Virus record (IMG/VR): IMGVR_UViG_3300017724_000030
Location: 1-33,804 of that record
From: a virus
Strand: one strand, 5' to 3'
DNA: 33,804 nt
The notes under the pieces were generated by a model that saw nothing but the letters and a program-made list of their open reading frames with translations, searched no databases and was not told the DNA's origin. Position numbers and translations under genes: made by a program. The stretch's first letter is position 1, and each line of letters begins with the position of its first letter. Shown in pieces: positions 15,296 to 23,641 of the stretch.

Positions 15296-18200
15296 ATGGA
15301 TGAACTAAAAAAACTATTTGACGTATTAACACGTGATGGTTATTACACTAAAAGCTTTGAAGATTTTGAAGTACAATTTTCAAGTCCTGAATATCAAAAT
15401 AAAGTTTATAACGTAGTATCAAGAGAAGGTTTATTTACTAAATCGCAAGATGATTTTATAAATAAATATACTTTAAAAAAAAAAGAAGATACGGAATTAC
15501 AGTTGGTGGATGGTTCTTTGGCGCAACCTACGATTCAAGATCCAAATCAAGTTCCAAAAATTGATACCCAACCAGAGGTTGAAACTGCAACTGTAGTTGA
15601 AACAACCGATATAGTTCCAGAAGAAGATCCCGATTTACCCATTACTGTAGAGGACATAAGCAAGGATGAAGAGTTTATTGTCCCAAAACTTAACTATAAA
15701 TTTAAAAATGATGGTTTTGTCTTTGAAGAAACAGGCCTTACAGACAATGTAAAAGTTACTGCGCCTAACAATGAAATTATTACAATAGGTCTTGATGCAT
15801 TTACTGCAGATCAAAACAGGGAAGAAAGGGATAGGCTCAATAAATTTATCGATGCCAATAAGCAAGACACGCTACAGATAAACAAAGCTATTGAGAAATA
15901 CGATTACAAAAAAATGATTTTTGAAAATGAAAAGGTCATTCAAGAAAGAATGGATGCTCTGAATGAAGAAGCTAATACCTTTTCAAAAAATCTAAATAAC
16001 TATTTGTATGAACAAAGTGTTCTGGAAGAAGAGGGCAAGGCTTTACAGGCTTTGTCTGAAGAACAAAGAAGGTTGCAAAAAGAGCGTATAGACAAATATA
16101 ATCAAGATCTGATTCGCCTTAACAAGAGCAATCAAGAAATACAAAACTATTATAAAGACTTTGAGCTTAGAGAGAAAGCTTTAAACACGTCGGTTGGTCA
16201 GTATTACGAGATGAAAAAAAACCAGGGGTCAATGACCGCTGGCCTTGTAGATAGTTTTTTAAGAGGCGCAGGAGAAATAGGAGCAGGTGTTGTTGATATT
16301 GCAATAGATATAGGGGGACGAGTTCCAAGAAAAGAAATGACACCAGAAGAAGAAAAAGCTTCTGACATTAGAAAAAAAGAATTAAAACAAAAGATGTTGC
16401 CTCCCATCAGAGAGTTTTTTGTTGAAACATTTGGTGGTAAAGATGTATCGGAGCAATGGATGATGGCACAACAGGAGAAGTTTTTCCCTGGTGCTTTTTT
16501 AGGATTAGCGCGAAGCTTGCCAGCTTTACTGGCTCCCGGAGGCAAATTTGTTCGGATACCAGCTTTATTTTCACAAGTAAACGCTCAATATCAGGAAGAG
16601 TTTAAGGACCTTGATTTAACAGAAGATGAAAAGGCAACCCTTAAAGTTCCATTAGCTATGACTGTAGCTCTATTAGAAAACGTAGGGTTTGGAAACGTTA
16701 TAAATGAAAATTCTTTTGTAAAGGGTTTATTGTCAAAAGTAATCAAAAAGGTTCCTACTAATGCTTCAGCTTCAGTACTTTCAGATGCCATAAGAAACGA
16801 AATAAAAAGCAAGCTAGGAAGAATAGGAGCAAGGCTAACTACTGCAGGTTTAGCAGAGGCAGAAACAGGAGCTCTTCAGGAGGTTGCTGACATATCTGGA
16901 AAAGTTTTGTTTGAAGAGCTGAAGGAAAAAGATTTGTTCCAAACACCTGAAGGTGCTACTGAGATACTAAGTGAGATAGCATACGCTGCAGGTCAAGAAG
17001 CAGTGGGTGGTTTTGTACTTGGAACATTGCCAGCTATTAGTGATGCCTATGCGGCGAAAGATTTTACAAGGGTTGACAAGGAAGTTTTAGAAATGTTTTT
17101 AAATATCAGAAACGATGGTTTTACTAAAAAAGCATTTGTCCAACAGCAGAAACAGAGGATAGAAAAGGGTGAGCTTACAAAGGAAGAAGCGCAAAAAGAA
17201 TTAGAAAACTTTGACAAAGCAGCAGGACTAGCCAATCAAATACCTTCTGATCTTGACATTGAAAAACAAAAGCAAATATTAGGTCTTCTTGCTAGCAAAC
17301 AAGAATTACAAAATGAAAAAGCAGACAAAGACCCAGCTACAGTCGGCGGTATTGATCAACAGATACAGAAGATTGACAGTCAAATAGAACAAATCTTGAC
17401 TCAGGAGCAGACGGTTGAAGAAGCTATTCCAGACTTTGTTGAAGACCAAGGGCAGGAGCAAGATGGCGATACAGAAACCCAGCTGACGGAAGAACAAGAA
17501 GATATTGACTCGTTTTTTGGAGAGGAAGTTGAAGAGACCACTGAAACAGTGGCTCCTAATTTAAGCATAAATAGGGCTGGTAATACAGTTGAAAAGGGTG
17601 CAGAACAAATACAGAGAGAAAATACTGTTACGAGAATAGCCAGAACAGCGGCAAGTTCAATAAAAAATCTCCTCCCTAACACTAGAATTGTATTACATGA
17701 GAATGAATCAGAGTATTTAAAGTTTGCTGCTCCAGGGCGAGGTGAACTTGTTGGCGATACCATACATATAAATCTTTCAAAGGCCACGGGGACTACCGTT
17801 CCTCACGAGGTATTTCACGCTGTATTTTTAAATAAAATAAAGACAGACCCAAGGGCAGCAGCGGTGGCCGAGACCATGATGAAGTCGGTCCGTAAATCCT
17901 TACCTAATGACAGTGAACTAGCTAGAAGGATAGACACGTTTGCAGAATCATACAAGGATGTAAGCGAGTTGCAGAATGAAGAGAGACTTGCAGAGCTTAT
18001 TGGAATAATGGCCTCAGAGTATCAGACACTAACCAAACCGCAAAAGAATATTGTAATAAAATTCATTGAAGACCTGGCTAGAACTTTAGGCGTTGATATA
18101 AATCTTACTGAGTTTACAAAAACTGACAACGACGTAATTGATTTATTAAATACGTTATCTACAAAAGTTGCGACAGGAGAAGAAATTACTGAGGGTGATG

Positions 18201-21200
18201 TTGAAATATTAGAAGACGGCACAAACCCGGTCGGAGACCCAACAGAGATAAGAGTGCCGAAGCCACGGCAGCAAATTGAGTTTGAAGAGTCATATCCGTT
18301 ATCACTTGTCACGCCCGATAAAAGAATTGATATCATCTCTTTGGTAAAGGACATCAATGCCAAAAAACAAAAGGTGTGGTTTTGGGTAGCAGATCAATTA
18401 GGTCTTGGAGATTTCCAGGGCATACAATTAGACGCTGGTCCAAGCTATGCTTTTGATGGTGAGGCAGTATGGGCAAGCTCAAAATCCTCTAAATCTATTG
18501 ATAAAAATATAAATAAATCAGACTATTTATTTATTATTAGCGGTTCTCCTGAACGTAGTTTATTATTTAACAAAAAGGTTTACGATGTTTTTATAGGTAA
18601 ATTAGGTGATTTCAACACATTTAAAGAAGATGCACTGGCGACTAATCCTATAAAAGCTGTGCGAGAGATTTTAAATAATTTTGATAGTTGGGAGTCTCTT
18701 AGGGATAGTCCACAAAGGAAAGCTTTTCTAAATGCAATTGTTGACCAACAGGGTAAACCAAATACAGAATTTCATAAGTTTATAAAATCAAAAGATGGTT
18801 TTATAAATCCAAACGATATGCGCGATGGATTTTATAAGGCCAATGATTTCAATATAAATGATGTGATGGTCGTCATAAAACCTACCTCAGCTCGAGATGG
18901 GTCACAGCATTCAACATATGATAATGAAGTTTTAGGAGAGGTGTTAGGAGTACCAGATGTCAAGGTAAATGCCTTTGATATTATGCCTCAAGAGATGGTT
19001 GATAAATATAAAAAACAACTAACGCAACAAGAAAAGTCACAGGCGGTTGCTCCATATGGCTCAGGAATTAGGGATGTGTCGGAAAGACAAAGAAGGCAGC
19101 AGAGAACAATAGAGCAGGTAGCCCAGCAGTATAATATGGACAACCAAGGGTTTATCCCCAAGACGGCTAACCTATCACAGTTGCGTAAAGCAGTAGCGCC
19201 ATTTGGATTAGAGGCAAGACAGGCTAGAGTGGATCAGTTTGGCAGAGGTGGAGGTTTGTTCCTTGTGCGTAATGGTAGAAAATTTAATCCTTTTGCTCAA
19301 CCTACCAGAAGAAGACAACAAAGAACACCGGTAGATTATATTAGTGAAGGGAGAGAAGCAGGTTTTAGAGATGAAATAATCGTAGACTATTTACGAAGAG
19401 TTCGAAAGTTAAAAGTAAAAGAGATAAAAGATTTAATGGCTATTGACTCCGAATTATTAGGAGCATTACCAGAAAGCTTTAAAAATATTGAAGGAGGCGC
19501 AAAAGCTGGACTAAAACTGTTTTTAAAGGTAGAGAAATTTATTCTTAACCAAAACAGATTAAATACAAATAGAAAAAAGAAGCTTACCGATGCGCAAATA
19601 ATGGATAAGGCAATTGCTTTTCTAGAAAACCAAGTTGAATATAAAAACGAGGCGGATACATTTAAAGTAAAAGGACAAACGAAAGCCCGAAAAACTTTAT
19701 CTACTAAACAGGCTTTGATGTTGTCAGATCTACAAAAGACATTAAATCAGAGGCCAACTAAAGATATAGCTTTTAAAATTAGAGCTGCTCGAGCGCTTGT
19801 CAGGGCAAGATCAAAGGGTCAAAAAGATTTGCAAAAGGTAAAAAGAGAGCTTCGTAATTTTATGCGTAAGACTTTGCCATCCGCGATATTTACCAAAAAA
19901 GAAGCGTTACAACTAGTTCAAAAGATTGAGCAGGCTACTAATGCTAATATTGAAAATATAATGGAGGAGGTTATTGATTTAGCTACTGCTAAAAACAATG
20001 TTGCTCTGCAAAATCAAATCAACAAAATTCTTACAGGTAAGTATGAGACTGTAGTAAGTGGTAGAAAAAAAGCTATAAAAATAGACCTTGACACGAGAAA
20101 AAGAATAGAGGCTATAGTAAAAAATGTATTGCCTCCTACAGCTACAGAGCAAGAGATATCTGATAAAAATGAAGCTTTAAATAGAGAGTTTTTAGAGTTA
20201 GCTCAAGACCCTAATCAAGACCCATTTGTTATTAACAAGATGGTTGATCTTCAAATAGCAATCAATCTTAATAATGCCTCTCTTTTAGAAAACACAGACG
20301 CCAATAAAACATTGATGTTAGATCAGGCCTTTGACGCATTATCAGGTATGGTGCAGTTTGGTAGATCGGTTCTTAAAGCTCAGATTGAGGCTCAAGCACA
20401 AGAATACCGGAGACAATTTGCTGAACTGTACTACGACGTAACGGGTAATGAATTAAATCTAGACGACCCTGACTTAGATGAACAGCTTGAAAACGAAAAG
20501 TTTGCTCGAAACAATGAGACCAATCGAAGAAAGGTTAAGAACAAGGCAACTACATTGGTGCGAAATATTATGCGTTCCATTGACACGGGCATTATTGGAA
20601 CGGCTGAGGCGTTGGATGGTTTGATGGATAGAATATCATCTCTACCAGGTGAGTTGTTTGGTGGTAGAGCTCAAGTGTTAGTAACTGATAAAATAGATGC
20701 AGCATCTAGAGAGTTTAAAAAAAGAAGGTTAGTCTTGTCTACGCTTCTTGATAAAGAAATGGCTAACTACTTGGGGGCTAACTGGAGAAAAAGAAATAAA
20801 GAGTTTAGTCAACTACAAGCAACTGGTATATATAAAAACCCCGATAGAGTTACCAAAGCGCAACAAGAATATGATAAAGATCCTAAAAGTGTAGATAAGA
20901 AACAAAGACTCGATAAGATTATAAACGAAGAGGAACTTTATCAGTCTCAAAATCAATTGTACTACATGTATAATCAGTTTAAAGATCCTGCTAACAGAGG
21001 AGCTTTTGAAGCTATGTATGGAGAACAAACTGATAGGATAATGAAAGAGATTGAAAAATTCATTGATCCTGACTTAAAAAAGTTTGCAGATTGGCAAGTC
21101 AATGTTTTATATCCAGCCTTGTACACTCACTATAATGAGGCTTATAAGAAAATATACAGAACAGACCTGCCGATGAATAAATATTATGCAGGTTATTTAG

Positions 21201-22819
21201 TTAGAGAAGGTACTACGCCTAATGAATTAGACTTGCTTGGTGACCAGGGCATTATGCAAACAGCAGTTGGATCGGCTTCTACTAAAGCCAGAAGTAGAAA
21301 CAATAAGAAAATAGTTTATACAGACGGTACGACAGCGCTTACAAGCTACATCGATGACATGGAATATTTTTCTGCTTATTCCTCAGCTATTAGAGATATA
21401 TACAAGCTTTTCAGCAACCAGTATATAAAAGACGCAATAAGAAATATACATGGGCAAAAAATAAATGATTTAATAGATGATGCAATTAAAAAGATTGCAA
21501 GCCGTGGAAAAGAAAAACATACTTTAACCGGCTTCTTAGACGGGACAAACACGGTATTTTTGATTTCACGTTTGGGGTTAAGTCCAGTTATTATGATCAA
21601 GCAGTTGACCTCTTTATTTACATATGCTAATGATATTGGTATAGGTAATTGGCTTTTATATGCTGCGAAAAACAAAAGCCAACAGCTTCAGGTTTTTAAG
21701 GAAATTAGAGATAATTCTGTATACATGCAGGATAGAAACAACAATTCTATTTTAAGACAAATTGAAAACTATAGCGAAAAAGATGCCAATAAAGTGTTAC
21801 CGCTAGGCGCAAGAACTAAAGATTGGATCGTCAACTTTTTAATGGCGCAGGTTATTGTTGGTGACCGGACAGCGATCATGCTAGGGGGTGCTCCAAACTA
21901 TTCTTATTACAAAGATCAGTTTAAAAAAAATAACCCCAACGCAACTGAACAAGAAGCCATTGATCATGCAATTATAAAGTTTGAAAGGGATACAAAAAGG
22001 ACACAGCAGTCAAGCGACCTTCAAGATAAGGATTATTATCAGCAAAAAGGACCTCTATCAAGAGCAGCTAATATGTTCTTAACAACACCAAAGCAATATT
22101 TAAGAAAAGAAATCCAGGCTGTTAGAGGTTTGAATAGAAAACTTTTATCTTGGGATCGAACTGCAGGCAAAGGAACTGTTGGTGAAAACATACGTACATT
22201 TGTAATGTATCACATATTTATGCCTGTGTTATTCCAATATGTAACCTTAGGACTTCCTGGGCTCTTAAGAGAGTTTAGAGATGATGATGACGAAGACTTG
22301 TGGAGATCATCAATATTAGGAAACCTCAATGCATTGTTTATACTAGGGGAGGTGTTTACGATTGTAGGAGATAAAATTACTGGCAAACCTTGGACTTCGA
22401 GTAAAGATGTTGGGGTAGTGGCTATTGCAAAAAGTCTATCAGAAAGATATCAAAGAGCCGCGCGAACCAAAGATGTTCGGTTGAAAGCTCAGTACATGAA
22501 TGACTTTTATCTGGAGCTGGCTCAAACCACAGGTTTACCTTTATTAACAGTAAAAAAGTTAGTTAATAATTACACTAACGTTTTAGATTCAAAAGATATG
22601 GGTGAGGCTATTCTCAGGTTATTTAACTTCTCTGAGTATGCGATCAAGGGTAAGAAAAAAAGACAAGGAAGCTCCAGGGCTTCGGATAAAGAACTCAAGA
22701 TGCTATTCCCGGAGTTGTATGATGAAATAAAAATTGAGGAGGGAGATGCTGAATTAAATAAATTAGAAAAGGAAATCAAAGACATAGAGAAACAACTTCT
22801 TGAAGATTTATACAAGTAA
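15296..22819 (+). CDS. Giant internal virion protein with metallopeptidase motif, 2507 aa
   Basis: Residues 6-28 and 37-59 are two copies of a short repeat (LFDVLTRDGYYTKSFEDF and VYNVVSREGLFTKSQDDF). Acidic linkers and long coiled coils follow (about 190-300). Gly/Ala-rich hydrophobic segments lie near 317-340, 400-415 and 570-590. A zinc-peptidase motif HEVFH lies at 837-841, with a downstream NEERLAEL helix near 894-901 that could supply the third ligand. Residues about 1000-1220 contain a block (VWFWVADQLGLGDF ... DAGPSYAFD ... DYLFIISGSPERS) that I recall from large polyvalent phage proteins of unknown function. The last 800 residues are helical with hydrophobic segments near 2302-2324 and 2343-2360. 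Size, position and architecture fit a gp16-like ejection protein that opens a path through the cell envelope. Confidence 0.72.
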   Translation: MDELKKLFDVLTRDGYYTKSFEDFEVQFSSPEYQNKVYNVVSREGLFTKSQDDFINKYTLKKKEDTELQLVDGSLAQPTIQDPNQVPKIDTQPEVETATVVETTDIVPEEDPDLPITVEDISKDEEFIVPKLNYKFKNDGFVFEETGLTDNVKVTAPNNEIITIGLDAFTADQNREERDRLNKFIDANKQDTLQINKAIEKYDYKKMIFENEKVIQERMDALNEEANTFSKNLNNYLYEQSVLEEEGKALQALSEEQRRLQKERIDKYNQDLIRLNKSNQEIQNYYKDFELREKALNTSVGQYYEMKKNQGSMTAGLVDSFLRGAGEIGAGVVDIAIDIGGRVPRKEMTPEEEKASDIRKKELKQKMLPPIREFFVETFGGKDVSEQWMMAQQEKFFPGAFLGLARSLPALLAPGGKFVRIPALFSQVNAQYQEEFKDLDLTEDEKATLKVPLAMTVALLENVGFGNVINENSFVKGLLSKVIKKVPTNASASVLSDAIRNEIKSKLGRIGARLTTAGLAEAETGALQEVADISGKVLFEELKEKDLFQTPEGATEILSEIAYAAGQEAVGGFVLGTLPAISDAYAAKDFTRVDKEVLEMFLNIRNDGFTKKAFVQQQKQRIEKGELTKEEAQKELENFDKAAGLANQIPSDLDIEKQKQILGLLASKQELQNEKADKDPATVGGIDQQIQKIDSQIEQILTQEQTVEEAIPDFVEDQGQEQDGDTETQLTEEQEDIDSFFGEEVEETTETVAPNLSINRAGNTVEKGAEQIQRENTVTRIARTAASSIKNLLPNTRIVLHENESEYLKFAAPGRGELVGDTIHINLSKATGTTVPHEVFHAVFLNKIKTDPRAAAVAETMMKSVRKSLPNDSELARRIDTFAESYKDVSELQNEERLAELIGIMASEYQTLTKPQKNIVIKFIEDLARTLGVDINLTEFTKTDNDVIDLLNTLSTKVATGEEITEGDVEILEDGTNPVGDPTEIRVPKPRQQIEFEESYPLSLVTPDKRIDIISLVKDINAKKQKVWFWVADQLGLGDFQGIQLDAGPSYAFDGEAVWASSKSSKSIDKNINKSDYLFIISGSPERSLLFNKKVYDVFIGKLGDFNTFKEDALATNPIKAVREILNNFDSWESLRDSPQRKAFLNAIVDQQGKPNTEFHKFIKSKDGFINPNDMRDGFYKANDFNINDVMVVIKPTSARDGSQHSTYDNEVLGEVLGVPDVKVNAFDIMPQEMVDKYKKQLTQQEKSQAVAPYGSGIRDVSERQRRQQRTIEQVAQQYNMDNQGFIPKTANLSQLRKAVAPFGLEARQARVDQFGRGGGLFLVRNGRKFNPFAQPTRRRQQRTPVDYISEGREAGFRDEIIVDYLRRVRKLKVKEIKDLMAIDSELLGALPESFKNIEGGAKAGLKLFLKVEKFILNQNRLNTNRKKKLTDAQIMDKAIAFLENQVEYKNEADTFKVKGQTKARKTLSTKQALMLSDLQKTLNQRPTKDIAFKIRAARALVRARSKGQKDLQKVKRELRNFMRKTLPSAIFTKKEALQLVQKIEQATNANIENIMEEVIDLATAKNNVALQNQINKILTGKYETVVSGRKKAIKIDLDTRKRIEAIVKNVLPPTATEQEISDKNEALNREFLELAQDPNQDPFVINKMVDLQIAINLNNASLLENTDANKTLMLDQAFDALSGMVQFGRSVLKAQIEAQAQEYRRQFAELYYDVTGNELNLDDPDLDEQLENEKFARNNETNRRKVKNKATTLVRNIMRSIDTGIIGTAEALDGLMDRISSLPGELFGGRAQVLVTDKIDAASREFKKRRLVLSTLLDKEMANYLGANWRKRNKEFSQLQATGIYKNPDRVTKAQQEYDKDPKSVDKKQRLDKIINEEELYQSQNQLYYMYNQFKDPANRGAFEAMYGEQTDRIMKEIEKFIDPDLKKFADWQVNVLYPALYTHYNEAYKKIYRTDLPMNKYYAGYLVREGTTPNELDLLGDQGIMQTAVGSASTKARSRNNKKIVYTDGTTALTSYIDDMEYFSAYSSAIRDIYKLFSNQYIKDAIRNIHGQKINDLIDDAIKKIASRGKEKHTLTGFLDGTNTVFLISRLGLSPVIMIKQLTSLFTYANDIGIGNWLLYAAKNKSQQLQVFKEIRDNSVYMQDRNNNSILRQIENYSEKDANKVLPLGARTKDWIVNFLMAQVIVGDRTAIMLGGAPNYSYYKDQFKKNNPNATEQEAIDHAIIKFERDTKRTQQSSDLQDKDYYQQKGPLSRAANMFLTTPKQYLRKEIQAVRGLNRKLLSWDRTAGKGTVGENIRTFVMYHIFMPVLFQYVTLGLPGLLREFRDDDDEDLWRSSILGNLNALFILGEVFTIVGDKITGKPWTSSKDVGVVAIAKSLSERYQRAARTKDVRLKAQYMNDFYLELAQTTGLPLLTVKKLVNNYTNVLDSKDMGEAILRLFNFSEYAIKGKKKRQGSSRASDKELKMLFPELYDEIKIEEGDAELNKLEKEIKDIEKQLLEDLYK

Positions 22820-22821
22820 TT

Positions 22822-22995
22822 ATGCCCTTTAAAAGTCAAGCACAACGAGCTTACATGTACAAGAACCTGCCGGAGATAGCAGCGCGGTGGGAGGAGGAGA
22901 CAGTGTCAGGGTCTCTACCAAAAAGAATACATCCAAAAAAGAAAAGGCCATCATTAATTTCACAAAGGAGACGACGACGCTTGCCTAAAAGATAA
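22822..22995 (+). CDS. Small basic phage protein (MPFKSQAQRAYM family), 57 aa
   Basis: It starts MPFKSQAQRAYMYKNLPEIA followed by ARWEEET, close to the MPFKSKAQ-x-YM-x-x-x-PEIA-x-RW pattern of a very common small phage protein of unknown function. The C-terminus is extremely basic, with KKKRP and a run of five Arg before LPKR, suggesting nucleic-acid or capsid-lumen binding. It starts two bases after the giant gene with the TAATTATG junction seen at other late starts, so it is the last gene of the plus-strand late operon. Its last 11 bases overlap a tiny convergent minus-strand gene. Function unknown. Confidence 0.8.
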   Translation: MPFKSQAQRAYMYKNLPEIAARWEEETVSGSLPKRIHPKKKRPSLISQRRRRRLPKR

Positions 22996-23071
22996 GCAAG
23001 GACAGCAGGTACATCACGATAAGGGTGATGCAGATAGCGCCTACAAAATCATAATCTGGTTTATACTTCAT
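22985..23071 (-). CDS. Tiny single-pass membrane peptide, 28 aa
   Basis: ATG at 23071 opens MKYKPDYDFVG followed by AICITLIVMYLLSLLIF and a TAG stop. A short charged N-terminus and one hydrophobic segment of about 17-18 residues fill the whole peptide. The start lies inside the last codons of the upstream 63-aa gene in another frame, as for other coupled genes in this operon. The end overlaps the convergent late gene by 11 bases. Such peptides can be pinholin-like, superinfection-exclusion or host-inhibitor proteins, but nothing in the sequence decides this. A chance ORF cannot be excluded because of its length. Confidence 0.45.
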   Translation of the reverse strand: MKYKPDYDFVGAICITLIVMYLLSLLIF

Positions 23072-23252
23072 CAGTTACAGACTCACCAACATTACGAAGT
23101 TTCTTAGTTAAATTATTTACCTCACCTCTAAGTGTGGTATATTCCTTATCCATCAAGTGTTCGTATATGTTGTTTAGTGAAGTGTGAAGCTCGCCCATGA
23201 CAAAATTTATGTTCTGTATTCTTCTATTTTCAATCGGAGTTAAGTTATTCAT
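23061..23252 (-). CDS. Small early protein, 63 aa
   Basis: It starts MNNLTPIENRRIQNINFVMG and is predicted to be largely helical, ending in NNLTKKLRNVGESVTDEV. The ATG at 23252 is preferred to an upstream in-frame GTG at 23297, because the GTG would overlap the nuclease gene and add an atypical extension. No family recognised. It lies 25 bases after the VRR-NUC gene in the same operon and overlaps the 28-aa membrane peptide downstream. The role is unknown; the context is the tail end of the replication operon. Confidence 0.65.
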   Translation of the reverse strand: MNNLTPIENRRIQNINFVMGELHTSLNNIYEHLMDKEYTTLRGEVNNLTKKLRNVGESVTDEV

Positions 23253-23277
23253 GCTCACTAAATTATAAAAAATATAT

Positions 23278-23517
23278 TTAACCTCTGTATATTTCACATA
23301 TAAATCCTAGATCCTCTAGCTCCTTGAGCCTATACTCTTGTAGTTTCGATACCCTACCTTTTTTTGTTTTGCACTCCACAAATAAGGCAGGCTTACCCGC
23401 GTGCAGGGCCACTAGATCCGGGATTCCATTCTTGTTGGTCTTAATTAGCTTTAAGACGTAGTACCCCAGAGCTTCTAGTTGCTTAATCTTTTTGGCTTGT
23501 ATCTGCTGTTCCGTCAT
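23278..23517 (-). CDS. VRR-NUC domain nuclease, 79 aa
   Basis: A minimal stand-alone VRR-NUC (PF08774) of the PD-(D/E)xK superfamily. Motifs visible: GIPDL (catalytic Asp, residues about 31-35) and FVECKTKKGRVSKLQ (E-x-K, about 46-60), followed by a helix and a final strand CEIYRG. Phage enzymes of this family act as Holliday-junction resolvases or structure-specific nucleases, so a role in resolving recombination or replication intermediates is likely. It starts inside the end of an upstream 49-aa gene (35-base overlap) and sits in an operon with the primase-helicase and SNF2 helicase. Confidence 0.9.
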   Translation of the reverse strand: MTEQQIQAKKIKQLEALGYYVLKLIKTNKNGIPDLVALHAGKPALFVECKTKKGRVSKLQEYRLKELEDLGFICEIYRG

Positions 23518-23632
23518 CCCATAATTGATTATCAGTTAAATATTTTGGACACATTAATGGATAAATAAATTTATATACTCCAGAATATTTGCCCACAAAC
23601 TCGTATTTTTCTATGTATCCGTAGTCTTTCAT
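23483..23632 (-). CDS. Small early protein, 49 aa
   Basis: ATG at 23632 opens MKDYGYIEKYEFVGKYSGVY followed by KFIYPLMCPKYLTDNQLW and ends TSQKD-TAA at 23483. It starts 9 bases after the HtrL/YibB-like gene and its 3' end overlaps the VRR-NUC start by 35 bases, filling the only gap in the operon. That gap-filling position and the normal composition support a real gene. No family recognised; the aromatic-rich sequence has no membrane segment. Confidence 0.6.
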   Translation of the reverse strand: MKDYGYIEKYEFVGKYSGVYKFIYPLMCPKYLTDNQLWDDGTADTSQKD

Positions 23633-23641
23633 CGTTTTATT

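Noticed and set aside
14749-18363. Several minus-strand open frames of 60-130 codons opposite the 505-aa and 2507-aa genes
   Set aside because: They lie wholly opposite well-supported plus-strand genes, have Ser/Phe/Ile-rich antisense composition, and show no promoter, spacing or family features.
1-22995. Genome-wide reassignment of TAG to an amino acid in late genes, as in some crAss-like phages
   Set aside because: TAG at 12965-12967 is a genuine stop one base before the next gene, and reading through it would run out of frame into that gene. TAG after the capsid gene is followed within nine codons by TAA inside a terminator. Early genes also end in TAG. Only the two TAG-Ile-ATG junctions remain of interest.
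23012-23030. Hairpin CATCAC/GTGATG as a terminator of the late operon
   Set aside because: The stem is perfect but only 6 bp and there is no T-run on either strand. It lies inside the 28-aa frame. It could still be a weak convergent terminator, but the evidence is too thin to list.
23253-23297. GTG start extending the 63-aa gene at 23252
   Set aside because: It would overlap the VRR-NUC gene and add an unrelated 15-residue extension; an ATG with ordinary context is available at 23252.
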